This document shows, piece by piece, positions 1 to 7,862 of a DNA stretch of 12,063 bases. Source of the DNA: an uncultured Bacteroides sp. (GTDB taxonomy: Bacteria > Bacteroidota > Bacteroidia > Bacteroidales > Bacteroidaceae); NCBI GenBank assembly GCA_900557355.1, contig USSR01000142.1, forward strand, positions 1 to 12,063, given 5' to 3'. Every line of letters starts with the position of its first letter. The first letter of the stretch is position 1. The position numbers were made by a program, and so were the translations under genes. A model generated the notes under the pieces. That model was not told the DNA's origin. It was given only the letters and a program-made list of their open reading frames with translations, and did no database searches.

Positions 1-1484
1 ATATAGTCACCGGTTCGGCGGCGGGCTCGTTGCGGCTGATCATTCTGCTGATAGTATCATCCGTAGCCCTGGGCATATTGACGGGGCAATGGTCGGCCTG
101 GATAAGCGAACGGATGAAAGTGCGGATGACGGTTGCATTGCAGGACACGTTGGTCGATTCGCAGATGCGGGCAGTATGGGAAAGCACAAAGCGATGGCAT
201 ACGGGCGATTTACTGTTCCGCTTGAACACGGATGTGGCGGAAGTCGTCCAGATGATTGTCATCACTTTTCCGTCTCTTTTCGTGACGGGAATCCGTATGA
301 CAGCTTCCTGGCTTCTTCTTTGGATGATGGATTCCGTGTTGGCCTGGATGATTCTGGCCATTTCGCCGTTGTTCCTTTTTTCCAAGATTTACTACCGGCG
401 GATGCGCAAGTTGAGCAGGGAGACGAAGGAAATGGAAAGTAACTTGGGCATTGTTTTGCAGGAGAACCTGCGGCAACGCCTGTTGATTCGTGCTTTGGGA
501 ATGGATGAAGCGAGACAGGAGAAATACCGGGAAGTGCAAGAAGCAATCAAACTGCGCAAATACAACCTGCTGCAATTTGACTTTTTTGCCCGGATGTTAC
601 TGAAATATGCCTTTAACGGTGGCTATCTGCTGGCTTTCGTATGGGGCATCTACCGCTTGCATACCGGACTGGTTACTTTTGGTACGCTCACCGCTTTCCT
701 TCAACTAGTTTCCCGTATTCAAGGGCCGGTACTGACCGCGATTGCGTTTGTTCCCGCTGCTATCCGTTGCCGTACGGCAGTGGAGCGCCTGATAACTATG
801 AATGAAGAAGAATGTGAAGTGAGGGAGCCCGCCGTATCTGTCGGCTCTCTGCAAGCGGTGGAACTTCGCGACGTCACGTTCGGCTATGAAGACCGGAAAG
901 TGATAGAACGCTTGAGCGCTACGTTGCGTCCCGGGTTTCCCACAGCAATTGTAGGGACGACGGGAAAAGGAAAGACCACCCTCATACGCTTGATGCTCGC
1001 GTTGGTTCGTCCGGAAAAAGGCAGATTGTTCTTGCAGACGGATACGGCGGAGATTCCCGTCACGGTGGGTACGCGGGGATATTTCTCATACGTTCCGCAG
1101 GGGAACACCTTGTTCAGCGGAACCATACGTGAAAACCTGCTTCTGGTAGCCCCACGCGCGTCCGAAGAAGAAATGGCGGATGCATTGGCGCTGGCTTGCG
1201 CCGGTTTTGTCGATTCGTTGCCCGAAGGCATGGATACCGTCATCGGCGAATCGGGATACGGACTTTCAGAAGGGCAGGCACAGCGCATTGCCATCGCCCG
1301 CGCTTTGTTGCATCAGGGAAAAATCTGGTTGTTCGACGAGGCGACTTCCGCTCTCGACAGGAATACTTCAGAACGCCTGGTGCGCAACCTTCTCCGCATC
1401 GGGCAGGATAAGATTCTGATATTTGTAACTCACGATTCCCGTCTGACGGATGCCTGTTCGCAGGTGGTCAGGCTGGATGAATAA
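1..1484 (+). CDS. ABC exporter, permease fused to ATPase (5' end outside window)
   Basis: Half-size ABC exporter: an inner-membrane permease domain followed by a nucleotide-binding domain, expected to work as a homodimer that exports a substrate using ATP. The frame is open from base 3 with no stop, and a TTG at 30 lies inside the membrane domain, so the true start and the first membrane helix are off the left edge. About 490 residues are visible, against roughly 550-600 for the family, or more if an N-terminal peptidase domain is present. Hydrophobic helices are visible at about 30-105, 250-400 and 600-750. The ATPase part has a Walker A GTTGKGKTT (954-980), a Q-loop YVPQ (near 1092), the signature LSEGQ (1263-1277; usually LSGGQ), a Walker B WLFDEATSALD (near 1327) and an H-loop VTHD. 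All catalytic motifs look intact. It lies 17 bases before the HprK-like gene, so the two are probably cotranscribed. The substrate is unknown: a modified peptide is suggested by the next gene, and a glycolipid or other substrate is possible. Confidence 0.9.
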   Translation, partial: IVTGSAAGSLRLIILLIVSSVALGILTGQWSAWISERMKVRMTVALQDTLVDSQMRAVWESTKRWHTGDLLFRLNTDVAEVVQMIVITFPSLFVTGIRMTASWLLLWMMDSVLAWMILAISPLFLFSKIYYRRMRKLSRETKEMESNLGIVLQENLRQRLLIRALGMDEARQEKYREVQEAIKLRKYNLLQFDFFARMLLKYAFNGGYLLAFVWGIYRLHTGLVTFGTLTAFLQLVSRIQGPVLTAIAFVPAAIRCRTAVERLITMNEEECEVREPAVSVGSLQAVELRDVTFGYEDRKVIERLSATLRPGFPTAIVGTTGKGKTTLIRLMLALVRPEKGRLFLQTDTAEIPVTVGTRGYFSYVPQGNTLFSGTIRENLLLVAPRASEEEMADALALACAGFVDSLPEGMDTVIGESGYGLSEGQAQRIAIARALLHQGKIWLFDEATSALDRNTSERLVRNLLRIGQDKILIFVTHDSRLTDACSQVVRLDE

Positions 1485-1501
1485 ACCATACTATTGACAC
1501 A

Positions 1502-2398
1502 ATGAGAAACAGTTGTTTTTGTATTGCAGAACACAAGTTACTGCTGACCATGCCCGACAACATGGAGTGGCGGTGGCTGCTGCCGTCTTTTGCCCTCTTC
1601 GAGTGTCCCTCTCTGCCGGACGACAAAGCGATCTGTTCGCTGAAAGTAGTGGATGGCGGGATAAAGACGGACTTGTCCGCAGCCACATTCCTGGTCGAGG
1701 TGGACAGGGTGTTGGGAGAACGATACCGGTTGTACGAACAGGACGGCTCCTATATCATGGACCTGCAAATGCAGCCCGGCGGAGAATATTACCGGATGGC
1801 TTGCAATACATCCTTCACCAAAGGTTATGCCTGTATCGGTGGTTCCGGACATGAGTCGGGAGAAGTGCTGAATATATTCCTGATGATGCTTTTTGCGCAA
1901 GCAGCCACGCTTCACCGGACGGTGCTGATGCATGCTTCCGTAGTGGTGAAAGGCGGCAGGGGGTATGCTTTCCTGGGGGAGAGCGGCACAGGGAAGAGCA
2001 CACATAGCGCTTTGTGGCTACGTGTCTTCGAAGATGCCGAACTTCTGAATGACGATAATCCGGCTGTCCGCCTTATGGACGACCGGCATGTGTATATATA
2101 CGGTACTCCCTGGAGCGGAAAAACCCCTTGTTATAAAAACTGGAAGGTGAAATTGGCGGCATGGGTGCGGCTGGAGCAGGCTCCGGTCAACTCGTTTACT
2201 CACAAGACCGGAATCGGGGCTTTTGTGACGCTGCTTCCGAGTTGTTCCGCCATGCGGTGGAACGACAGGCTGTATGCTGCTTTGTGCGACTTGCTCGAAG
2301 GCTGCATCCGGTATGTGCCGGTAGGGCATTTGCAATGCCGTCCGGATGAAGAAGCGGTATCTGTATGTTATAATGAACTAATGAAGAGAAGTAGATAA
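1502..2398 (+). CDS. HprK/PEPCK-fold P-loop kinase-like protein
   Basis: A 298-residue protein related to the C-terminal domain of HPr serine kinase (often labelled PEP carboxykinase-like). Residues 143-146 (MHAS) precede a short hairpin and a textbook P-loop GESGTGKST at 159-167. NDDN (183-186) fits the acidic catalytic and metal-binding site, and GTPWSGK (201-207) is a second glycine-rich motif seen in this family. The N-terminal 130 residues have no recognised domain. Homologues occur in lasso-peptide and other RiPP clusters, where some phosphorylate the precursor peptide. True HprK acts on HPr, and no HPr gene is seen here. ATG 1502 is the first start after the ABC stop. The stop at 2396-2398 is only two bases from the export gene's ATG, so translation is probably coupled. 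Kinase activity is a well-supported inference. The target is unknown. Confidence 0.82.
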   Translation: MRNSCFCIAEHKLLLTMPDNMEWRWLLPSFALFECPSLPDDKAICSLKVVDGGIKTDLSAATFLVEVDRVLGERYRLYEQDGSYIMDLQMQPGGEYYRMACNTSFTKGYACIGGSGHESGEVLNIFLMMLFAQAATLHRTVLMHASVVVKGGRGYAFLGESGTGKSTHSALWLRVFEDAELLNDDNPAVRLMDDRHVYIYGTPWSGKTPCYKNWKVKLAAWVRLEQAPVNSFTHKTGIGAFVTLLPSCSAMRWNDRLYAALCDLLEGCIRYVPVGHLQCRPDEEAVSVCYNELMKRSR

Positions 2399-2400
2399 TT

Positions 2401-3205
2401 ATGAAAAAGTATGTTTGTTTTGGAATGCTTGCGGTGGTTTTAATATTGACCTCTTGCATAAATACGAAAAAAATGATTGTATTGGAGAATATGAATGACT
2501 CTTTGCATTATCCGATAGACAGTTTGCGGGAAATCAAGATTCAACGGGACGACCGTATTTCCATTCTGGTCAGTTCGAAGAACCCCGAACTCGCCTTGCC
2601 GTTCAACATGGCGGGCGAAGCCGTGCAGATGAATGCGAACGGAGAATTGAGCACTATCGGTTACAATACAAGGGGAGTGCAGCAACTGGGATACCTGGTT
2701 GACCCGGAAGGCTATATAGAATTTCCCATTTTGGGCAAACTGGCAGTGGCGGGGCTTACCCGTCAGGAAGTGTCCGGCTTGATTCGGAACCGGTTGATAA
2801 GTGACGGTTATATCAACGACCCGATAGTCTATGTCGATTTGCAGAACCTGCGCGTCACGGTCATGGGCGAGGTCAATGCGCAAGGAGTGCAGAATGTGAC
2901 GAATGCGCGGATTACCGTGCTCGAAGCTATCACCCGTGCCAACGGGCTTACTTCGAACGCTGATTTGGAGAAAGTGTCGGTCATCCGTGAGGAGAACAAT
3001 GAACGGAAGATGTACATGCTCGATATCCGTTCGACGGATATATTCGATTCCCCGTGTCTGTTTTTACCTGCAGCAGAATGACCTGGTATATGTATATCCT
3101 AAGTTCCCGCGTTCTACGACAAAGGAAGACCGTACACTTAAATTTTACTCATTGGGCATCGGTTTGGTCTCTTTCATAACTTCGATACTGGTTTTGATGA
3201 AATAA
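2401..3205 (+). pseudogene. Polysaccharide export outer-membrane lipoprotein (Wza-like), frameshifted near the 3' end
   Basis: Wza/BexD-type export protein, expected to form the outer-membrane channel for a surface polysaccharide. The signal peptide ends in a lipobox LTSC with the lipid-bearing Cys at residue 19. Next come the Poly_export region (about 45-125, with RDDRISI and PEGYIEFPILGKL) and a SLBB-like part (about 140-205, with VTVMGEV and TVLEAITRANGLTSNADL). The ATG frame stops at TGA 3079-3081, giving 226 residues. From about 3059 another frame (+1) continues with FYLQQNDLVYVYPKF and a final hydrophobic helix, ending at TAA 3203-3205. That tail is what the family normally has at its C-terminus. 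A net gain of one base (or four: a CTGT-like insertion at about 3058-3061 restores SPCFYLQQND) explains it. The corrected length is about 266 residues, normal for Bacteroides homologues. It may be a real null allele, a strain variant or a sequencing error. It sits between the kinase-like gene (2-base gap) and the Wzc-like gene (12-base gap). Confidence 0.85.
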
Positions 3206-3217
3206 ATAAAAAAGGAA

Positions 3218-5623
3218 ATGATGGAAAAACAAAGTTCCTTCCGGAAGGAAAGTGAGAAATCAATTAATTTGATTGATATTTTTATGTATCTGGCGCTTCA
3301 CTGGAAATGGTTTTTGATTTCAGTCCTGTTGTTTGTCGGGTACACGTTATATAGTTATTACAAAACGCCGTTTGTCTATAGCCGGGCAACGATGGTACTG
3401 ATTAAAACTGCGCAGAACACGCAGTCGGTAATAAAAATTGCACGTTCGAACAACTATTTCGGGCAGGTTAATGTGGCGAGTGAAATGCTTCAGATGAAAT
3501 CGGAAGAACTGATGCGCAAGGTGATCGACCGGCTTCATGCGGATGTCAGTTATACGGTTTCGGATAAATTACGTTCGCGGGAGTTGTATACAGATTCTCC
3601 GGTGAAGGTGGCTTTTCTGGATATACATGCCGATTCGGTAGCGGTGCTGGATGTTACGCCAAAAGACGAAAAGCAGGTATTGCTTTCCGGAAAGCTGAAA
3701 GGAAAGAAGGTGAACAGTATGGCAGTATTGAATGACACAGTGCAGACACTAGTGGGTAGAATAATTGTCAGCCCGTTGAAAAATTATGGGGGGAAATATA
3801 TGGATAAAACAGTTCGTGTGACCAAATATCCGAGAGAGGACAGGATGAAACTCTTCCTTGCCAATTTGAAAGTAAGCCAGCCGGAGGAGGACGCGCCAAT
3901 TCTGCAACTTGTGATGAAGGATTTTTCCGCAAGACGGGCGGAAGACCTGTTGAATATGATGGTTGTCATTTTTAATGAAGACGCGATTGAAGATAAGAAT
4001 ATGGTGGCGATGAGTACCGCAGAATTTATAAAAGGGCGTCTGGAAATCATCGAATCCGAATTGGGGAATGTGGAAAGTTTCATTGAAACTAAGAAGAGAG
4101 AAAATGAAGGTATTGACCTTAGCAAAGCTTCCGAACTGTATACGGGAGATATCTGGAAATATACGGAAGAGGTGAACAGGATCAACATTCAGTTGGATAT
4201 TGTTAAGGCAATGAAGCAGAACCTGCAGGATTTGAGCAAGGCGGACGATTTTATTCCGAGCAATTCCGGGCTGGAAGATGAAACCGTTAAAAACCAGATT
4301 TTACGTTACAATGACGTATTGATAAAACGCAAGAGACTGCTGGAAGACAGCAACGAGAATAATCCGGTAGTGCAGGCGATGAGTCGTTCGCTTGAAACCA
4401 TGCGGCAGAATATCATCCAGGCGATGGACAACGTCATATCCAATCTGAATATGCGGCGGATGGCAATCAGCACCGAAGGGCGCCAGGTGCGCCGGGAAGT
4501 GCTGGATGTCCCGACAAAGGAACGCGAAATGCTTTCAATCAGCCGCCAGCAGAAAGTGAAGGAAAACCTGTATTTGTATTTGCTCAACAAGCGCGAAGAA
4601 AATGCGTTGAGCCTCGCCATCTCGAGTGATAATGCACGTATTTATGAACCGCCTTCAGGCAGCCGCGGCCCCGTCTATCCCAACTTGTATAAGAAACTCC
4701 TGATGGGGGCGGGATGCGGAGTGGCGTTACCTGCCATTATCCTGCTACTGATGCTGATGCTGGACACTCGCGTGTACACCCGGAAAGATATAGAAGACCG
4801 GATTGACGTTTCATTTCTTGCGGAAATTCCGCAGATGGAGGAGAAGAAAGGTGAGGACGGAGATGTCATGGTGCGTGCCGGCGGCCGTGACTCCTTGTCC
4901 GAAGCATTCCGTATCTTGCGCACGAATATGGATTTCATTGCTGTCCGGACTGAAAAGAAAGTGATTACGCTGACTTCGTTCAATGTGGGGGCCGGAAAGA
5001 CGTTCATTGCTTCCAACCTGTCTGTAAGCTTGGCGCAGGCGGACAAGAAAGTAGTGGTGGTCGACCTCGACCTTCGTAAGGGCACGCTTAGCAAGAAGTT
5101 GGGAGAGAGAAAGGAGAAAGGCGTGGCTCACTACTTATCGAATACCTCTTTGAAGGTAGATGAGATTATACAGAAAGGCAGGCTGGGCGAAGGTGTTGAT
5201 TTGATTCCTATCGGCGTGAATGCTCCCAACCCGGTGGAACTCCTGTTGAGCAAACGCTTGGACGAGTTGATGAACGAGTTGAAGAAAAGATATGACTATG
5301 TGATTATCGACAGCGTCCCGGTGGGCATCGTGGCGGATACGTCCATTATCAACCGTGTTTCCGATTTCACCATCTTTGTGGTGCGTGCCGGCAAGCTCGA
5401 CCACAGGCAATTGCCGGAGTTGGAGCGCTTGTATCAGGAACAGAAATATACCAACCTGACCGTATTGTTGAATGGAACCTTGAAGAATAAAAGAAGCTAC
5501 GGGTATGGTTACGGGTACGGATATGGTTACGGCTATGGCTACGGCGAGGAAGAAAAGAAGAAAACAGGGGACTGGTGGAAAAAGACAATGGGTGATAGAA
5601 TATGCAAGATACTAAAAAAATAG
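3218..5623 (+). CDS. Wzc-like polysaccharide co-polymerase and BY-type tyrosine kinase
   Basis: An 801-residue inner-membrane protein that controls polysaccharide chain length and export and autophosphorylates on tyrosines. It has a short cytoplasmic N-terminus, TM1 at about 30-47, a long periplasmic Wzz-type domain with coiled-coil helices (about 50-490), TM2 at about 491-513, and a cytoplasmic BY-kinase domain. Kinase motifs are SEAFRILRTN before the fold, a Walker A VGAGKT (about 590), a Walker A' VVVVDLDLRKG (about 611) and a Walker B YVIIDSVP (about 693). All are intact. The C-terminus carries eight Tyr-Gly pairs (about 761-776) followed by an acidic and lysine-rich end, the usual place for the autophosphorylated tyrosine cluster. 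There are two ATGs in a row (3218, 3221), and AAAGGAA upstream could act as a weak ribosome site. It follows the export lipoprotein and precedes the matching phosphatase, the standard kinase-phosphatase order. Confidence 0.94.
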   Translation: MMEKQSSFRKESEKSINLIDIFMYLALHWKWFLISVLLFVGYTLYSYYKTPFVYSRATMVLIKTAQNTQSVIKIARSNNYFGQVNVASEMLQMKSEELMRKVIDRLHADVSYTVSDKLRSRELYTDSPVKVAFLDIHADSVAVLDVTPKDEKQVLLSGKLKGKKVNSMAVLNDTVQTLVGRIIVSPLKNYGGKYMDKTVRVTKYPREDRMKLFLANLKVSQPEEDAPILQLVMKDFSARRAEDLLNMMVVIFNEDAIEDKNMVAMSTAEFIKGRLEIIESELGNVESFIETKKRENEGIDLSKASELYTGDIWKYTEEVNRINIQLDIVKAMKQNLQDLSKADDFIPSNSGLEDETVKNQILRYNDVLIKRKRLLEDSNENNPVVQAMSRSLETMRQNIIQAMDNVISNLNMRRMAISTEGRQVRREVLDVPTKEREMLSISRQQKVKENLYLYLLNKREENALSLAISSDNARIYEPPSGSRGPVYPNLYKKLLMGAGCGVALPAIILLLMLMLDTRVYTRKDIEDRIDVSFLAEIPQMEEKKGEDGDVMVRAGGRDSLSEAFRILRTNMDFIAVRTEKKVITLTSFNVGAGKTFIASNLSVSLAQADKKVVVVDLDLRKGTLSKKLGERKEKGVAHYLSNTSLKVDEIIQKGRLGEGVDLIPIGVNAPNPVELLLSKRLDELMNELKKRYDYVIIDSVPVGIVADTSIINRVSDFTIFVVRAGKLDHRQLPELERLYQEQKYTNLTVLLNGTLKNKRSYGYGYGYGYGYGYGYGEEEKKKTGDWWKKTMGDRICKILKK
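5498..5545 (+). repeat. Eight tandem 6-base Tyr-Gly units at the kinase C-terminus
   Basis: Eight consecutive TAY-GGN hexamers encode (YG)x8 in the tail of the Wzc-like kinase. Third bases vary (TAC/TAT; GGG, GGT, GGA, GGC), so the DNA copies are imperfect while the peptide is perfect. Unit loss or gain would stay in frame and change only the number of phosphorylatable tyrosines. Confidence 0.9.
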
Positions 5624-5629
5624 GAGTAT

Positions 5630-6382
5630 ATGATTTCATTTTGGTTTCATAGATTGTTCAATGCCTGCGACAGTGGTCTGTGGACAGGTATGACGGAGAT
5701 ACATAGCCATATCCTGCCAGGGGTTGATGATGGTGTTGAAACAAAAGTGGAAGCGTTGAGTCTGCTTGATTTCATGGAGAAAGAAGTAAAGGTGCAGCGG
5801 GTTTTTATCACTCCCCACACGATGATGGATTTTAATAACTCACCTGCCGGGGAGTTACAAAAGAAATTTGCGGAATTTAAGTCCGCTTATGGCGGGCAGA
5901 TGGAACTGGTGCTGGCTTCCGAATATATGTTGGATAAATACTTCCCTTGCCGGTTGTCGGAGGGGGTATTGCCGTTGGGAGAATGGAACCAGAAGAAACT
6001 GCTGTTGGTAGAAGGGGCGGGGATTGTTCAGCTTCCCGGATTTTATGACATGTTGGGGGAGTGCTTTGAGGCAGGATATACCCCGGTCATTGCGCACCCG
6101 GAGCGGTATCCGTATCTGGAGAAAAATGACTGCATAAAGTTGAAAGAGCGGGGATGCCTGTTCCAACTCAACATTCCTTCCCTTCACGGCTATTATGGCA
6201 AACATGTACGGCAGGCGGCCTTCACGCTGCTGGATAGGGGGATGTACGACTTTGCCGGTTTCGATATCCATCGTTATGAGGGATATGCGGCGGTAATCAG
6301 GCAATTGTGCCTTACGCGCAAGAGGCTGGACAAGTTAGGCGAACTATTGGCGAACAACAAGGACTGTCTGGCAAGTCAGTAG
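5630..6382 (+). CDS. CpsB/CapC-family PHP protein-tyrosine phosphatase
   Basis: A 250-residue metal-dependent phosphatase of the PHP fold, expected to remove phosphate from the tyrosine tail of the upstream Wzc-like kinase and so drive the cycle that controls polysaccharide export. The metal-site residues are visible in order: HSH at 25-27, DD at 33-34 in LPGVDDG, H63 in ITPH, E98 in ASEY, H156 in IAHPERY, and D212/H214 in FDIH. There is no signal peptide, so it should be cytosolic. The start is ATG 5630, six bases after the kinase stop. An AGGAG sequence overlapping that stop (5622-5626) is a better ribosome site than most in this window, though close to the ATG. A second ATG at 5690 (residue 21, just before the TEIHSH motif) is an alternative start. 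The gene closes the export module. No glycosyltransferase follows, which is unusual for a complete polysaccharide locus. Confidence 0.93.
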   Translation: MISFWFHRLFNACDSGLWTGMTEIHSHILPGVDDGVETKVEALSLLDFMEKEVKVQRVFITPHTMMDFNNSPAGELQKKFAEFKSAYGGQMELVLASEYMLDKYFPCRLSEGVLPLGEWNQKKLLLVEGAGIVQLPGFYDMLGECFEAGYTPVIAHPERYPYLEKNDCIKLKERGCLFQLNIPSLHGYYGKHVRQAAFTLLDRGMYDFAGFDIHRYEGYAAVIRQLCLTRKRLDKLGELLANNKDCLASQ

Positions 6383-6414
6383 TTGAGTAATGTGTCCACT
6401 TTTAAAAAGAAAAA

Positions 6415-6446
6415 CTTGTGAAAATGGATGTGAATGTCTACTTTCG
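6415..6446 (+). promoter_or_regulatory. Candidate Bacteroides-type promoter for the MORN/ankyrin cassette
   Basis: TACTTTCG (6439-6446) matches the Bacteroidetes -7 consensus TAnnTTTG at all but one fixed position. CTTG at 6415-6418 lies 20 bases upstream, an acceptable spacing for the -33 element (TTTG). Transcription would start near 6450, just before the ATG at 6499. This is a motif match only. Confidence 0.4.
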
Positions 6447-6498
6447 CAAAAGAGAGATTAATAAAAAGTGTATATTGACTACTCTATTAGGCTGGAAC

Positions 6499-7851
6499 AT
6501 GCACGCTAAATTAAAAATACTATCATTCCTCATCTCCACAGCCGTTTACCCGCTGTTGTATTACGTCATCGCGCAGCGTATCGGTTCGTATGCCGGCTAC
6601 GGCGGCATGGAGACCGCCGAAGACTACCCGTTTACGTTCTATTGCATCCTTTTCCTTTCCTTCGCCACCTGGTTCATACTCTCCACCGCCGCGGCACAAT
6701 GGCTGCTGCGCGGTGGCTGGATAGGTTTCCTGGCATTGGCGGCAGGCATCTTGATACTCCAGGGAACAGTCGTGGGAAAAGACAAACGGGCCAGCCGCGA
6801 CCCGCAGCCTTACACGGAATACGATAGTAACGGCAACGTGCAGGAACAAGGCAATAAAGTTGTAGGCTGGAAGCATGGCAAAGTTACAACGTATGATGAA
6901 AACGGTCATATAAAGTCGATTAGAAATTTCTCCCGGGGCAATCTCACCGGACTGTGCGAAGTGTTCTACCCCGACGGTAAAATCAAAGCCAGGGGGCAGG
7001 TTGCCGGGGAAATCTGGGACGAAGATGACAGTGGATACCGGGACATTCCCGAGGGCAGATGGACTTACTACAATGAAGACGGCAGCGTGGATGACGAGCG
7101 CACTTACGAGGCAGGCAGGCTGACCGGCTCCAAAAGCTACGCGCTCTACTACGATTCGGAAAAACTGATTCGCACGATTGGCGGCGGTCTTTTTACGGGC
7201 AAGCTCGAAAAGACCGGGGTTGTCAATATCAAATGCCTGTTCCCACAATACATCACCTCACAAGTGGAGAAAGGACAGTGCGAGGGAGACTATCGCGAGT
7301 ATTACGTCCACAACGGCCGGTTTACCCTTGCGGCAACGGCCACCCTGCAGAACGGCCGGCCGGAAGGACCACTGAAGAAATATCACGAAGACGGGCAGCT
7401 TATGTGTGACGCCTTCTATTCCGAAGGCAAACTGGACGGTATATACACCGCATATTACGACAACCCGGAATTGCCGGGCCCGACCGGAACAATCAGATAT
7501 ACCTGTCCTTACAAAGACGGCAAACGGCATGGGAAGGCCTGCTGGTACTATGACAACGGGCAGTTGAAGGAAGAAACGGAGTATGCGGACGGTAAACTTC
7601 ACGGGCTATCGCGCGAATACGGCGAAGACGGCTCATTGATATCGTCATACGTCTACCGGCTCGACCTGAAGGACGGCGCATACGAGGAGCATGGCAAATC
7701 GGGCGGCTGCGAGAAAGGGACCTACCGGATGGGAGAACGAATCCGGCGCGAATCATTCCGCCCGGACGGCACACTGAAATCCATCTACGAATGGCGGGAC
7801 GGCGAAACGGTACGGTGCGAGAATTATGACGGGAATGAAGAACTTATTTAA
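6499..7851 (+). CDS. Membrane protein with MORN_2/YwqK-like repeats
   Basis: A protein of 450 residues from ATG 6499. Three hydrophobic helices (about 5-25, 45-68, 73-92) are followed by a repeat domain from about 105 to the end. The repeats have the form Y-x-x-(D/N)-G, then 8-12 residues, then G-(K/R)-x-x-G. About ten copies can be counted, several degenerate, such as YDENGHIKSI, YNEDGSVDDE, YHEDGQLMCD, YYDNGQLKEE and FRPDGTLKSI. This is the MORN_2 pattern, often labelled 'YwqK family antitoxin' by homology only, and no toxin partner is evident. A longer reading starts at GTG 6418, but the candidate promoter lies inside that extension and the added residues are not signal-like, so 6499 is preferred. 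Membrane topology is ambiguous, because a lysine- and arginine-rich stretch follows helix 3. Codon choice looks more GC-rich than in the operon upstream. Function is unknown. It is followed 11 bases later by an ankyrin gene. Confidence 0.8.
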   Translation: MHAKLKILSFLISTAVYPLLYYVIAQRIGSYAGYGGMETAEDYPFTFYCILFLSFATWFILSTAAAQWLLRGGWIGFLALAAGILILQGTVVGKDKRASRDPQPYTEYDSNGNVQEQGNKVVGWKHGKVTTYDENGHIKSIRNFSRGNLTGLCEVFYPDGKIKARGQVAGEIWDEDDSGYRDIPEGRWTYYNEDGSVDDERTYEAGRLTGSKSYALYYDSEKLIRTIGGGLFTGKLEKTGVVNIKCLFPQYITSQVEKGQCEGDYREYYVHNGRFTLAATATLQNGRPEGPLKKYHEDGQLMCDAFYSEGKLDGIYTAYYDNPELPGPTGTIRYTCPYKDGKRHGKACWYYDNGQLKEETEYADGKLHGLSREYGEDGSLISSYVYRLDLKDGAYEEHGKSGGCEKGTYRMGERIRRESFRPDGTLKSIYEWRDGETVRCENYDGNEELI

Positions 7852-7862
7852 TCCATACGGTT

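Noticed and set aside
3061..3065. T5 run as a phase-variation switch in the export gene
   Set aside because: Five bases is too short to expect frequent slippage, and a four-base CTGT insertion fits the family alignment better.
2903..3205. Separate small gene encoding the last 100 codons of the export-lipoprotein region
   Set aside because: Only its 3' part (from about 3059) resembles the family. It is the frameshifted C-terminus of the export gene and not an independent gene.
6523..7248. Leftward reading frame of 241 codons over the MORN gene
   Set aside because: It is antisense to a clear repeat protein and has no recognisable domain.
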